In this document: positions 17,000 to 26,297 of the stretch, in pieces
How positions within the stretch are numbered: position 1 is the first letter of the stretch
Layout of the letters: every line of letters starts with the position of its first letter
NCBI RefSeq assembly: GCF_004322395.1
Contig: NZ_SCTW01000039.1
Span: 1-46,619 of the forward strand
DNA length: 46,619 nucleotides
Direction of reading: 5' to 3'
Source of the DNA: Methylobacter sp.
Lineage (GTDB): Bacteria; Pseudomonadota; Gammaproteobacteria; Methylococcales; Methylomonadaceae
The notes under the pieces: generated by a model
Told to the model about the DNA's origin: nothing
The model's input: only the letters and a program-made list of their open reading frames with translations
The model's database searches: none
Position numbers and translations under genes: made by a program

Positions 17000-18616
17000 A
17001 TGAACTATCAAGATATGACCTCTCCACCGGATCTGACATTAAGCACCGGAACTGGCCCGCTGCAACGGCGGGTGCCTGTTTATGAAGACTATCTGCCGCC
17101 CTGCAATAATGCTTGTCCGGCCGGTGAAAATATTCAGGCTTGGTTGGATTTGGCGCAAGCAGGGCGTTATCAGGAAGCCTGGAACCAACTGCTGGAGAAT
17201 AACCCGATGCCCGCCGTGCATGGCCGTGTTTGTTACCATCCTTGCGAGTCGGCCTGTAACCGTGTTGTGGTAGACGGCGCGGTCAGCATTCATGCGGTTG
17301 AGCGTTTTTTGGGGGATATGGCTTTTGAACAGGGTTGGACGCCACAAATCGTCGGCGAAAAATCTAACAAGCGCGTGTTGGTAGTTGGGGCAGGCCCCAG
17401 CGGATTGTCGGCGGCTTATCATCTTGCCCGGTTTGGGCATGAAGTTGAAATCAGGGACGCGCAACCGATAGCAGGCGGCATGATGCATTTTGGTATTCCG
17501 TCTTACCGGTTGCCGCGAGAAGTGTTGGCGGCCGAAGTTAAGCGTATTGAGGATATGGGTGTAAAGATCACGCTGAATCGGAAAATTGAAGATTTAAAAG
17601 CTGAAAAAGAAGCCGGGGGCTTTGACGCGGTTTTTGTCGCGGTAGGCGCCCATATCGGACGCTCGATTGACATACCTTTATATAGTGAAAGCGACACCAG
17701 GGATGCGGTCACTTTCCTGCGCAATATCGGTTTGGGCAAACCGTCCAAAATCGGTAAACGGGTTGCCGTATATGGCGGCGGCAATACCGCAATGGATGCG
17801 GCGCGAACCGCTAAACGGCTAGGAGCGGAAACCATGGTCATTTATCGGCGCGACCGCAAAAACATGCCGGCGCATGATTTCGAAGCCGCCGAAGCAATGG
17901 AAGAAGGCGTGGTGTTTCACTGGTTGCGTTCCATCGTAGGCATTGATGGCAGTCACATTCAGGTTGAAATCATGAACCTGGACGATAAGGGGCGTCCACA
18001 ACCCAGTGGCGAGTTTGAAATCATTGAAGCCGATACGCTGATTCTGGCACTGGGGCAAAATATCGATTCCGAGTTGTTAAAAACCTTTCCGGAAATTGAA
18101 CCGCAAAGCGACGGTGTGGTTGCCGTTAACGAAAACATGATGACTGCTGCGGAAGGCGTTTTTGCCGGAGGCGATATGGTGCCCAGCTTGCGCACCGTTA
18201 CCATTGCCACCGGACACGGCAAAAAAGCCGCCAGGAATATCGACGCATACCTGCGCGGCACCCAATATCAGCATCCCGGCAAAAAACACATTGTCCTGCA
18301 TGAAGAACTCAATCTTTGGTACAGCACCGATGCCGACCAGTCGGAACAACCAACCATGTCGCCGCTAGTGCGAAATAAAAACTTCGACGAAGTGCTGGGC
18401 GGTTTAACTCAGGATGAGGCAACCTACGAAGCCAGCCGTTGTTATTCCTGCGGCAATTGCTTCGAATGTGATGGTTGTTACGGCGCCTGCCCGGAAGGCG
18501 CTATTATCAAACTGGGTAAAGGTAAATTCTACGAAGTGAATTATGCCCTTTGCACAGGTTGTACGGCCTGTACTTTGCAGTGTCCGACCGCTGCAATCCA
18601 CATGATTGACAAATAG
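17000..18616 (+). CDS. GltD-like NAD(P)-binding flavoprotein with C-terminal 2[4Fe-4S] ferredoxin domain
   Basis: 538 residues. The N-terminal Fe-S domain has Cys35/39 (CNNACPAG) and Cys78/82/86 (CYHPCESACNR). An FAD Rossmann motif GAGPSGLSAAYHLARFG begins at 130. A second dinucleotide motif VAVYGGGNTAMDAARTAKRL lies at about 255. AGGDM is near 391. The C-terminal ferredoxin domain (about 480–538) has CYSCGNCFECDGCYGACPEG and CTGCTACTLQCP. Relatives are glutamate synthase small subunits and NfnB-type enzymes, which pass electrons between NAD(P)H and iron-sulphur partners. The next gene is pyruvate:ferredoxin oxidoreductase and no gltB is near, so it probably moves electrons between ferredoxin and NAD(P)H for that enzyme rather than making glutamate. 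This role is inferred. Confidence 0.88.
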   Translation: MNYQDMTSPPDLTLSTGTGPLQRRVPVYEDYLPPCNNACPAGENIQAWLDLAQAGRYQEAWNQLLENNPMPAVHGRVCYHPCESACNRVVVDGAVSIHAVERFLGDMAFEQGWTPQIVGEKSNKRVLVVGAGPSGLSAAYHLARFGHEVEIRDAQPIAGGMMHFGIPSYRLPREVLAAEVKRIEDMGVKITLNRKIEDLKAEKEAGGFDAVFVAVGAHIGRSIDIPLYSESDTRDAVTFLRNIGLGKPSKIGKRVAVYGGGNTAMDAARTAKRLGAETMVIYRRDRKNMPAHDFEAAEAMEEGVVFHWLRSIVGIDGSHIQVEIMNLDDKGRPQPSGEFEIIEADTLILALGQNIDSELLKTFPEIEPQSDGVVAVNENMMTAAEGVFAGGDMVPSLRTVTIATGHGKKAARNIDAYLRGTQYQHPGKKHIVLHEELNLWYSTDADQSEQPTMSPLVRNKNFDEVLGGLTQDEATYEASRCYSCGNCFECDGCYGACPEGAIIKLGKGKFYEVNYALCTGCTACTLQCPTAAIHMIDK

Positions 18617-18753
18617 TAACTAAAGATAGAACGCGGATGGGACGGATAATCGCTGATTTCAAGAGCGCAAACTGCTTTAAAAATCCGTGTAAATCCGCTT
18701 AATCAGCGTCATCCGCGTTCATATTATTGAATAGTTACAAATAAACTTTAGTT
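18616..18753. repeat. MITE-like nested inverted repeat between the GltD-like gene and nifJ
   Basis: Outer arms GTAACT/AGTTAC and AACTAAAG (18618–18625)/CTTTAGTT (18746–18753). Inner arms GAACGCGGATG (18629–18639)/CATCCGCGTTC (18710–18720) and CGCTGATT (18651–18658)/AATCAGCG (18701–18708). No coding capacity. It fills almost the whole intergenic space yet spares the nifJ ribosome site AGGAA at about 18758. Confidence 0.75.
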
Positions 18754-18768
18754 GCTAGGAAATTCACC

Positions 18769-21700
18769 ATGACCAAACAAGTTACTATCGATGGCGGCGA
18801 AGCGGCTGCCTATGTTGCGTACAGAACCAATGAAGTCTGCGCAGTATTCCCTATCACCCCTTCCTCATCCATGGCCGAGTTTTGCGAGCAATGGACGACG
18901 GAGCATAAAACCAATCTTTGGGGGGCCGTTCCCACTATCGCCGAAATGCAAAGCGAAGGCGGAGCTGCCGGAACCTTGCACGGTGCCTTGCAAACCGGCG
19001 CATTAGCCACAACTTTCACCGCATCACAGGGATTGTTGCTGATGATCCCCAATATGTACAAGATTGCCGGTGAGCTGACTTCGACCGTCATTCATGTCGC
19101 GGCGCGTTCGTTGGCGACACAAGGCCTGTCTATTTTCGGCGATCATCAGGATGTGATGAGCGTGCGCATGACCGGTTTTGCGCTGCTGGCTTCCTGTAAT
19201 GTCCAGGAAGCTCACGATATGGCGTTAATCGCTCAAGCTGTTACTTTAAAATCACGTGTTCCGTTTTTGCATTTTTTCGATGGTTTCAGGACTTCGCACG
19301 AAATCAACAAAATCACCCTGCTGGAAGATGAGCAAATCAGGGCCATGATCGATGATGACTTGGTTTTTGCGCATCGGGAGCGAGCGTTAAACCCTGACCG
19401 GCCGATGATGCGAGGTACTGCGCAAAACCCTGACACTTATTTTCAGGGCCGTGAAAGTTCGAATATTTATTACGAACGCACTGTTGAGCTATTCGACCAG
19501 ACATTAAAACAGTTTGAGCAGGTTACAGGCCGGGCCTATAAAGCCTTTGAATACTTTGGTTCCGAAACGGCCGAGCGCATTATTATCATGATCGGTTCCG
19601 GGGTTGAAACTGCTGTCGCTACCGCGGAAAAGCTTAACGCAAAAGGCGAGAACGTCGGCGTACTGAACGTGCGTCTGTATCGACCATTCAGTGCCAAAAA
19701 TTTTCTGGCGGCGCTGCCGGAATCGGTGCGCCATATCGCGGTACTCGATAGAACCAAAGAGCCGGGCAGCAGTGGCGAACCGTTATATAAAGATGTGATT
19801 GCAGAGTTAAGCCAAGCTTTTGCCAATGGTCATCTTAAGACCATGCCGAAAGTGATAGGCGGCCGTTACGGTCTGTCCAGTAAGGAATTTACGCCATCGA
19901 TGGTGGCTAGAGTTTACCGGGAACTGCAAGCCGAACATCCAAAGAATGGTTTTACGATCGGTATTAACGATGACGTGACTTTTACCAGTCTTGCAGTGAC
20001 AGAGCAGATGGATATAGAGCCGGACAGCGTGGTGCGAGCGGTATTTTACGGTCTGGGTTCCGACGGCACCGTTGGCGCCAACAAAAACAGCATCAAAATT
20101 ATCGGCAACGAACCTCAGTATTTCGCCCAGGGGTATTTCGTTTACGATTCGAAAAAAGCCGGTTCGCAAACGGTATCGCATTTGCGATTCGGCCCGGAAC
20201 CCATCAAAGCGCCTTACCTGATTGAATCGGCCAACTTTGTTGCTTGCCACGACTTCAATTTTATCGAGACTACCGATATGTTGGAGCGGGCCAAACAGGG
20301 CGCAACGTTCCTGTTAAACAGCCCGTTCGATGCCGAGCATATTTGGCGGCATTTGCCCGCTTCCGTGCAAAAACAACTGATCGACAAAGACATTCAGTTT
20401 TATGTGATCGATGCGGTCAACGTAGCTCGGCAAACCGGCATGGGCAGACGCATTAACACAGTGATGCAGACCTGTTTCTTTGCGTTGTCCGGGGTTATGC
20501 CTAAAGATGAAGCCATCAAAAAAATCAAGCAATACGCCGAGAAAACTTATGCCCGTAAAGGCCCGGAAGTCGTACAGAAAAATTTTGAGGCGATAGACCA
20601 GTCGTTGGCGCATTTGGAAAAAGTAACGCTACCTTCAACAGTGACCGCGTTGGCCGATACCGGCCTCGGGAAATTCGCCAACGCGTCGCGCTTTGTGCAG
20701 GAAGTAACAGCAGAAATGACTGCCGGCCGGGGCGACTGGATTCCGGTCAGCTTTTTGCCGGTCGACGGCACTTATCCGACCGGCACTACCCAATGGGAAA
20801 AGCGCAATATTGCCCAGGATATTCCGATCTGGGAATCCGATGTGTGCATACAATGCGGCAACTGTTCTGCAGTTTGTCCGCATGCCGCTATTCGCGCCAA
20901 GTTTTACGCAAAAGATCTTCTGGAACAGGCGCCGGAAGGCTTTAAAACCACGAATGTCACCTCGCACGGCTTCCCCGACACCCGCTACACGCTGCAAGTT
21001 TTCCCGGAAGATTGCACCGGTTGCGGTTTGTGCGTAAAAGCTTGCCCTGCTGTTTCGGAAAACGACGCCAATATCAGAGCAATCAATATGACACCCAAGG
21101 CCGAGCATTTTGAAATCGAGAAAAGAGCCGTGGCTTTCTTTGAAAGCCTGCCTTACAACGACCGCGCTCGTGTCGATTTCTCGAATGTTCGAGGCGTGCA
21201 ATTTCTACAACCGCTGTTCGAGTTTTCCAGCGCTTGTTCAGGCTGCGGCGAAACGCCTTATTTGAAAATGATCAGCCAGCTATTCGGCGACCGCATCCTG
21301 GCGGCCAATGCCACCGGGTGCTCGTCCATATACGGCGGTAACCTGCCGACCACGCCGTGGTCGCAGAACTCCGAAGGCAAAGGCCCCGCCTGGTCCAACT
21401 CATTATTCGAAGATAATGCCGAATTCGGCTACGGCTACAGGCTGACTACCGACCAACACGTTGCGATGGCGCATCGGCTATTAACTGAATTAAGGGATGA
21501 ATTAGATTCAACGCTGGTAGATGAAATACTCGCAGCGCCCCAAAGCAAAGAAAGCGACATTCGCAAACAGCGCGCTCGGGTTACGCAACTGCGTGTGCAA
21601 TTGGAAAAGCTGGGCAATCACAAGGCTAAGGAATTGTTATCGATCATCGATCATTTTGTACGTCGCAGTATCTGGATTATCGGCGGCGACGGCTGGGCGT

Positions 21701-22350
21701 ATGACATTGGCTATGGCGGCATCGATCAAGTGCTGGCAACCGGCTCGGACATCAACATTCTGGTCATGGATACCGAAGTTTATTCCAATACCGGCGGACA
21801 GGCTTCGAAGTCTACGCCTATCGGCGCAGTCGCTAAATTCGCCACGGACGGTAAAGTAACGCCGAAAAAAGACCTGGCGCTGCAAGCCATAGCCTATGGA
21901 AATGTTTATGTCGCTAGGATTGCGCTGGGCGCGAGTCCGCAGCAGGCGCTGCAAGCTTTCCGTGAAGCCGAAGCTTACAACGGCCCGTCTTTGATTATTG
22001 CCTACAGCCCCTGCATCGCTCACGGTATAAATTTGGAAAACGGCTTGGAACAACAGGAAATGGCCGTAAAATCAGGCTACTGGCCACTATATCGCTACAA
22101 CCCAACCCTGCGCGGCGAGGGCAAAAACCCGTTTGTCCTGGACTCCTTGCGTCCGACTATTGCATTGAGAGACTATGCCTACAACGAAACCCGCTACAGT
22201 AGCTTAAGGCGCACTAACCTGGAGCAAGCCGACCGGCTGATGGATTTTGCACAGAAAGTGGTCGATCAAAAATGGGCGCTTTATGAGGAAATGGCCACTC
22301 GCAGCGAGCATGAGTTTATGCCGGATACTCGGATAGCTAGGAAATTATAA
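18769..22350 (+). CDS. nifJ: Pyruvate:ferredoxin (flavodoxin) oxidoreductase
   Basis: 1193 residues in one chain, the usual length for the fused enzyme. It oxidatively decarboxylates pyruvate to acetyl-CoA, reducing ferredoxin or flavodoxin; cytoplasmic and oxygen-sensitive. Domains in order: pyrimidine-binding TPP domain (AYVAYRTNEVCAVFPITPSS), domain II, gamma domain (GLGSDGTVGANKNSIKII), two [4Fe-4S] clusters at about 691–700 (CIQCGNCSAVCP) and about 749–760 (CTGCGLCVKACP), then the TPP-pyrophosphate domain (SACSGCGETPYLKM at about 821 and GDGWAYDIGYGG). A further cluster Cys is in SPCIAHG. Nothing is missing. AGGAA precedes the ATG. It probably works with the upstream GltD-like protein. 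Direction (oxidation or CO2 fixation) and a link to nitrogenase cannot be told. Confidence 0.95.
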   Translation: MTKQVTIDGGEAAAYVAYRTNEVCAVFPITPSSSMAEFCEQWTTEHKTNLWGAVPTIAEMQSEGGAAGTLHGALQTGALATTFTASQGLLLMIPNMYKIAGELTSTVIHVAARSLATQGLSIFGDHQDVMSVRMTGFALLASCNVQEAHDMALIAQAVTLKSRVPFLHFFDGFRTSHEINKITLLEDEQIRAMIDDDLVFAHRERALNPDRPMMRGTAQNPDTYFQGRESSNIYYERTVELFDQTLKQFEQVTGRAYKAFEYFGSETAERIIIMIGSGVETAVATAEKLNAKGENVGVLNVRLYRPFSAKNFLAALPESVRHIAVLDRTKEPGSSGEPLYKDVIAELSQAFANGHLKTMPKVIGGRYGLSSKEFTPSMVARVYRELQAEHPKNGFTIGINDDVTFTSLAVTEQMDIEPDSVVRAVFYGLGSDGTVGANKNSIKIIGNEPQYFAQGYFVYDSKKAGSQTVSHLRFGPEPIKAPYLIESANFVACHDFNFIETTDMLERAKQGATFLLNSPFDAEHIWRHLPASVQKQLIDKDIQFYVIDAVNVARQTGMGRRINTVMQTCFFALSGVMPKDEAIKKIKQYAEKTYARKGPEVVQKNFEAIDQSLAHLEKVTLPSTVTALADTGLGKFANASRFVQEVTAEMTAGRGDWIPVSFLPVDGTYPTGTTQWEKRNIAQDIPIWESDVCIQCGNCSAVCPHAAIRAKFYAKDLLEQAPEGFKTTNVTSHGFPDTRYTLQVFPEDCTGCGLCVKACPAVSENDANIRAINMTPKAEHFEIEKRAVAFFESLPYNDRARVDFSNVRGVQFLQPLFEFSSACSGCGETPYLKMISQLFGDRILAANATGCSSIYGGNLPTTPWSQNSEGKGPAWSNSLFEDNAEFGYGYRLTTDQHVAMAHRLLTELRDELDSTLVDEILAAPQSKESDIRKQRARVTQLRVQLEKLGNHKAKELLSIIDHFVRRSIWIIGGDGWAYDIGYGGIDQVLATGSDINILVMDTEVYSNTGGQASKSTPIGAVAKFATDGKVTPKKDLALQAIAYGNVYVARIALGASPQQALQAFREAEAYNGPSLIIAYSPCIAHGINLENGLEQQEMAVKSGYWPLYRYNPTLRGEGKNPFVLDSLRPTIALRDYAYNETRYSSLRRTNLEQADRLMDFAQKVVDQKWALYEEMATRSEHEFMPDTRIARKL

Positions 22351-22383
22351 GTCGGGTAAGTAGGACATAAAATGCATGTCATG

Positions 22384-22418
22384 CCTTAACTGTTTCGCTT
22401 TGGTTGGAACAGTTAAGG
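22384..22418. terminator. Hairpin downstream of nifJ
   Basis: Perfect 11-bp stem CCTTAACTGTT/AACAGTTAAGG with a 13-nt loop, 34 bp after the nifJ stop. No T-run follows, so it may be a factor-dependent terminator or an mRNA-stabilising structure. Confidence 0.5.
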
Positions 22419-22607
22419 TAGGGTAAGCGATTTTATCGAGTTCGATTAGAAAGTTTTGGAGTTGTATTTTTAGCCTCCCTAAAAGGTTGCTATCAAATTT
22501 CAAATGCTATAGCATCAGGTCTAACGGATTGCTGGGGTGGCATTATACACCGGTAATTGAAATTTAATATCACCTAAAAAGGTGTCTACTTTACATTAGC
22601 TGACCAA

Positions 22608-23150
22608 ATGATTACCTCATGGCTATCTTTAGCATTTGATGCTGCAAGGCATACGTTCGCAATCGTCTGTGTCTTTGAGGGTGTTCGCCGCATCAGCACC
22701 TTTGGCGTATCCAAAATTGCGGTGTTCTCTGCAGTATTTGGGCTTCTCTATTGCATTGGGTATGCTGGCTTCAGCTATTGGGCTCATAATTTCCAGCGCG
22801 ACGCGTCAGTTCTTTTGCATAAAGGGGTGGTCGTTCCAGAGCTTCCAACTGATTGGGGTACAAACCTTCCTCCGCAGCAAAGAGCCAACTCAAGCCTTAT
22901 GCTTGCCCGTGTGGCATTCAGTGAGTATGGCCAGCTTAGGTACTATTTCGACGAAACAGGAAAAAAACTACTGTTTTTGCCCACTCAAGCCGACCTCGAC
23001 CACCGAGAACAAAAGGTCGCACAACTCGCACAGCTTGACTATGCCGCAAAGGAAAATTCAGAAAATCCTGCGCGGTGGTTATTCTTTGCTATCGCTGCAG
23101 CCCTATTTGGTTTTGGTTGGTCGCGGGGCGGGTCAGCAACCCTGCGCTAA
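22608..23150 (+). CDS. Hypothetical protein with membrane segments at both ends
   Basis: 180 residues, family not recognised. Hydrophobic segments at about 14–23 and 36–58 (SKIAVFSAVFGLLYCIGYAG) and a C-terminal one at about 155–170 (WLFFAIAAALFGFGWS). Between them is a soluble region of about 90 residues with LMLARVAFSEYGQLRYYFDE and a charged helix DLDHREQKVAQLAQLDY. It stands alone between nifJ (same strand) and ispG (opposite), with 257 bp of gene-free sequence before it and no good ribosome site. A long overlapping frame exists at 22636–23196, but the chosen frame has better membrane-protein character. It may be an acquired gene. Confidence 0.55.
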   Translation: MITSWLSLAFDAARHTFAIVCVFEGVRRISTFGVSKIAVFSAVFGLLYCIGYAGFSYWAHNFQRDASVLLHKGVVVPELPTDWGTNLPPQQRANSSLMLARVAFSEYGQLRYYFDETGKKLLFLPTQADLDHREQKVAQLAQLDYAAKENSENPARWLFFAIAAALFGFGWSRGGSATLR

Positions 23151-23262
23151 ATCGCGCCCCTTAGCTCCATGTGTGTGCCGGGCATGGCACGTTTAGTGAG
23201 ACGGTTTTAACAGTAGGGCAGAGGAGTGAATTTGCAAACACACCCTCCGCCATTAATGATAC

Positions 23263-24480
23263 TTACGGCGCGTAATGCGTTTCAATATACCGCTGTACGA
23301 TTTCCTGAAACTCTTCGGCGATTCTGTCGCCTTTCAGCGTAACCGTTTTTTCGCCGTCTTCATAAACCGGCGCTACCGGGGTTTCGCCGGTGCCGGGCAG
23401 GCTGATGCCGATATTGGCGTTTTTACTTTCGCCGGGCCCGTTGACTACGCAACCCATAACCGCGACTTCCATGGTTTCAACACCCGGATATTGGGTGCGC
23501 CATACCGGCATTTGATCGCGTAAATAGCCTTGTATGTCCATCGCCAGTTTCTGGAAATAATCGCTGGTGGTGCGGCCGCAACCGGGGCAGGAGATAACCA
23601 TCGGAGTGAATGAACGAAAGCCCATGGTTTGCAGGATTTCCTGGCCGACAATGACTTCCTGGGTTCTGGATGCGCCGGGTTCCGGCGTCAAGGAAATGCG
23701 GATAGTGTCGCCTATGCCTTGCTGCATTAACACTGATAAAGCCGCAGCCGATGAGACGATGCCTTTGGAGCCCATGCCCGCTTCGGTCAGTCCCAGATGC
23801 AATGCGTAATCGCAACGGCTGGAAAGGTCTTGATAGATTTCGATTAGTTCCTGCACATTGCTGATTTTGCAAGACAGGATGATTTTGTCTTTGCCGAGTC
23901 CAAGTTCCTCGGCTTTAGCGGCGCTTTCAAGTGCGGACAGCACTATTGCTTTGCGGGTGACAGCGGCTAAAGGCTCGGGTGTTGCAAGACTCCTGTTTTC
24001 ATCCAGTAAACGGGTTAACACCGATTGATCCAAGCTGCCGCCGTTGACGCCGATGCGTACCGGTTTGTTGTATTGGCAGGCAAATTCAATCATTTGCTGA
24101 AATTGCGGGTCACGGCTTTTGCCGCGTCCTACGTTGCCTGGATTAATGCGGTATTTGTCCAAAGCCTGTGCGCAGTCCGGGTATTTTTCCAGCAGTTTAT
24201 GGCCGTTGAAATGAAAGTCGCCGACTATCGGGGTCGAGTTACCTTTTTTGTCTAGTTGATTGCGGATTTCGGCGACGGCTGCTGCCGCTTCTTCGGAATT
24301 GACGGTGATGCGGACAAGCTCGGAACCGGCTGCGGCCAATTCGATAATTTGGTTGACGGTTGCAGTAACGTTGGCGGTATCGGTATTGGTCATCGACTGA
24401 ACAACGATAGGCGCGCCGCCGCCGACTTTAACATCGCCGATTAAAACTTGATGGGTGATTTTTCTAAGGCTAATAGACAT
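23263..24480 (-). CDS. ispG: 4-hydroxy-3-methylbut-2-en-1-yl diphosphate synthase
   Basis: Sixth step of the MEP pathway: reductively opens MEcPP to HMBPP using a [4Fe-4S] cluster and ferredoxin/flavodoxin electrons. 405 residues. N-terminal TIM-barrel signature [59 protein letters not shown]. The cluster ligands are Cys298 and Cys301 in ISCPGCGRT and Cys344 in GCVVNGPGE, with the nearby Glu351. This belongs to the bacterial two-domain form; the C-terminal Cys spacing is a little longer than in E. coli. It is transcribed alone, divergent from the metallophosphoesterase gene (89-bp gap). ispD and ispF lie 21 kb away in the same window. Confidence 0.97.
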   Translation of the reverse strand: MSISLRKITHQVLIGDVKVGGGAPIVVQSMTNTDTANVTATVNQIIELAAAGSELVRITVNSEEAAAAVAEIRNQLDKKGNSTPIVGDFHFNGHKLLEKYPDCAQALDKYRINPGNVGRGKSRDPQFQQMIEFACQYNKPVRIGVNGGSLDQSVLTRLLDENRSLATPEPLAAVTRKAIVLSALESAAKAEELGLGKDKIILSCKISNVQELIEIYQDLSSRCDYALHLGLTEAGMGSKGIVSSAAALSVLMQQGIGDTIRISLTPEPGASRTQEVIVGQEILQTMGFRSFTPMVISCPGCGRTTSDYFQKLAMDIQGYLRDQMPVWRTQYPGVETMEVAVMGCVVNGPGESKNANIGISLPGTGETPVAPVYEDGEKTVTLKGDRIAEEFQEIVQRYIETHYAP

Positions 24481-24569
24481 ATACGAAATCTTTTTGAAAA
24501 AGGTTACAGTTATCTGGATAAAATTTTGTTAAATTATACGCCGATACAGGCTATTAAGTAGAGTTTAGT

Positions 24570-25298
24570 GTGAGGATTAATTATTTTTCAGATGTACATT
24601 TGGAGTTTGGGTCGCTGGAAGCGCCGAATAATGACGCCGACATCATTGTCGCAGCTGGCGATATTGGCGTTGGTACACAAGGCGTTGACTGGCTGAAGGC
24701 ATTAAATAAGCCTGTTATTTATATTGCGGGTAATCACGAATTTTATAATCATGAATATCGGCAAACGCTACAGTCGATCCGTAGGCAATGTGTAGGCAGC
24801 AATATCCATTTTCTTGAAAACGACAGCTTTATATTTCAAGACGTGCGTTTTTTGGGTTGTACGTTATGGACCGATTTGTTTGTTGAAGGTGATAATAAAG
24901 CGGAGGCTTTAGGCAAGACTTTAAATGATTTCAGGCGGATTCGATTCATCGAAAAATCTTTTGATTCGGTAGAGTTTAGTCATTTGCATCAAAGTTCGAA
25001 AGAGTGGCTGAAACAGCAATTAGCTCAGCCGTTTTCAGGAAAAACTGTCGTCATAACGCATCACGCTCCTTCCTTGTGGAGTTGGAATGATTTGGCTTAT
25101 GAGCTAAAAAAACTGGCTTATTGTAATGACTTGAAATCGTTGCTGCATGAATACGAGATTGCGGCCTGGTTCCACGGTCATGTGCACAGTCCGGCGGATT
25201 ATCGCATATCCGGCGCTAGAATATTGTGCAATCCCAGAGGCTATTTCGGTAAAAAAGTTGTACCCGGTTTTGACCAGAACAAAATTGTGGAGGTTTAG
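24570..25298 (+). CDS. Calcineurin-like metallophosphoesterase
   Basis: 242 residues starting at GTG. Complete metal-binding motif series: SDVHLEFG (residues 7–14), AAGDIGVG, GNHEFYNH, THHAPS and HGHVHSPADY. Single domain, no signal peptide or membrane segment, so cytoplasmic. The substrate is unknown; the family includes nucleotide phosphatases and nucleases. It is divergent from ispG and 123 bp before the Mut7-C gene on the same strand. Confidence 0.9.
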   Translation: MRINYFSDVHLEFGSLEAPNNDADIIVAAGDIGVGTQGVDWLKALNKPVIYIAGNHEFYNHEYRQTLQSIRRQCVGSNIHFLENDSFIFQDVRFLGCTLWTDLFVEGDNKAEALGKTLNDFRRIRFIEKSFDSVEFSHLHQSSKEWLKQQLAQPFSGKTVVITHHAPSLWSWNDLAYELKKLAYCNDLKSLLHEYEIAAWFHGHVHSPADYRISGARILCNPRGYFGKKVVPGFDQNKIVEV

Positions 25299-25421
25299 AC
25301 TTATGCAAAACTGCTTTGATAATTTTATAGCTTGTTTTATGAGTTAATATTAAAAAACATTGACTTATAAAGCCTGTTTTTCTACTGTTCGACAAATAGC
25401 TTTCAGCGACGGGCGGACGAT

Positions 25422-26192
25422 ATGAAATCGGAGTATACAGCTGAGTTTCGTTTCTATGGAGAACTGAACGATTTTTTTCCGCCTCAGCAGCGTAAGCGAA
25501 CTATCCTTTATCGCTTTAGCAACCATCCAGGAATCAAGGATCCCATCGAAGTCTTCGGGGTGCCTCACACCGAAGTAGAGTTGATCGTCGTCAATGGTCA
25601 ATCGGTAGGATTCGGCTATCAACTGCAGGACGGCGACCGTGTTGCCGTTTACCCCGTTTTTAGTAGTTTGGACATCAGTTCATTAATCAGTTTGCGCGAA
25701 AAAACTTCGCACAATCCCCGCTTCATTTTGGATGTGAATCTGGGCAAACTTGCCAAACTCATGCGTTTGTTGGGTTTCGATAGTCTCTATCGCAACGACT
25801 ACCGGGATGCGGATGTAGTGAATATTGCGGTGAATGAGCAGCGCATCGTGTTGACCAGAGACCGCCGCCTTTTGTATGTCAAGCATATCAGTCATGGTTA
25901 TTGGGTGCGTGCGGTAGACGTTAAAAGTCAGATCGATGAAGTTCTGCGCCGCTTCGACCTGCACGGCTTGATCCATCCTTTTGCCCGATGCCTGATTTGC
26001 AACGGTGTGATAATGCCGGTTGCTAAAGCGGATATTTTAGATCACCTCAAACCTAAGACCCGGCTTTACTATGAGGTCTTCCATCAATGCGCAAATTGTC
26101 GACGAATTTATTGGGAAGGTTCTCATATGGAGGATATGTGGCAACGCTACGCCGGGTATCTGGTACCGAAAGATGCAAATGCGATATTTTAA
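25422..26192 (+). CDS. Mut7-C RNase-domain protein with N-terminal ubiquitin-like domain
   Basis: 256 residues in two parts. Residues 1–85 resemble the ubiquitin-like/ThiS-type fold that precedes Mut7-C in bacteria (AEFRFYGELNDFFPP, GVPHTEVELIVVNGQSVGF, LQDGDRVAVYPVF). Residues about 100–245 are the Mut7-C PIN-like nuclease domain: FILDVNLGKLAKLMRLLGFD, RNDYRDADVVNIA, RIVLTRDRRLL, with a C-terminal zinc knuckle CLICNGVI and CANCRRIYWEGSH. Acidic residues for metal binding are present. The family is proposed to act on RNA; targets are unknown. The repeat-rich gap follows it. Confidence 0.9.
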   Translation: MKSEYTAEFRFYGELNDFFPPQQRKRTILYRFSNHPGIKDPIEVFGVPHTEVELIVVNGQSVGFGYQLQDGDRVAVYPVFSSLDISSLISLREKTSHNPRFILDVNLGKLAKLMRLLGFDSLYRNDYRDADVVNIAVNEQRIVLTRDRRLLYVKHISHGYWVRAVDVKSQIDEVLRRFDLHGLIHPFARCLICNGVIMPVAKADILDHLKPKTRLYYEVFHQCANCRRIYWEGSHMEDMWQRYAGYLVPKDANAIF

Positions 26193-26297
26193 TAATTGAT
26201 GTTACGCGGTTAATCGAATTTAGCCGTTATTAATATTTATTTAAAGTGTCGCTAGCGCGACGATTTATTTAAATCGGGTTCTCGCACGCGAAGGCGA
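26193..26297. other. Lead-in to repeat zone, no gene
   Basis: Short AT-rich sequence followed by GTCGCTAGCGCGAC, a small palindrome, and the junction with the structured repeat. The whole gap between the Mut7-C and PilZ genes (26193–26709) has no credible gene; ORFs there lie inside the repeat on both strands. Confidence 0.6.

Noticed and set aside
22636-23196. Alternative 186-residue ORF overlapping the hypothetical membrane protein
   Set aside because: Shifted frame of the same region; the other frame has coherent membrane helices and a normal soluble domain, although neither is confirmed.
23140-23220. Integron attC site after the orphan gene
   Set aside because: Short complementary pieces exist, but the paired core GTTRRRY/RYYYAAC sites were not found.
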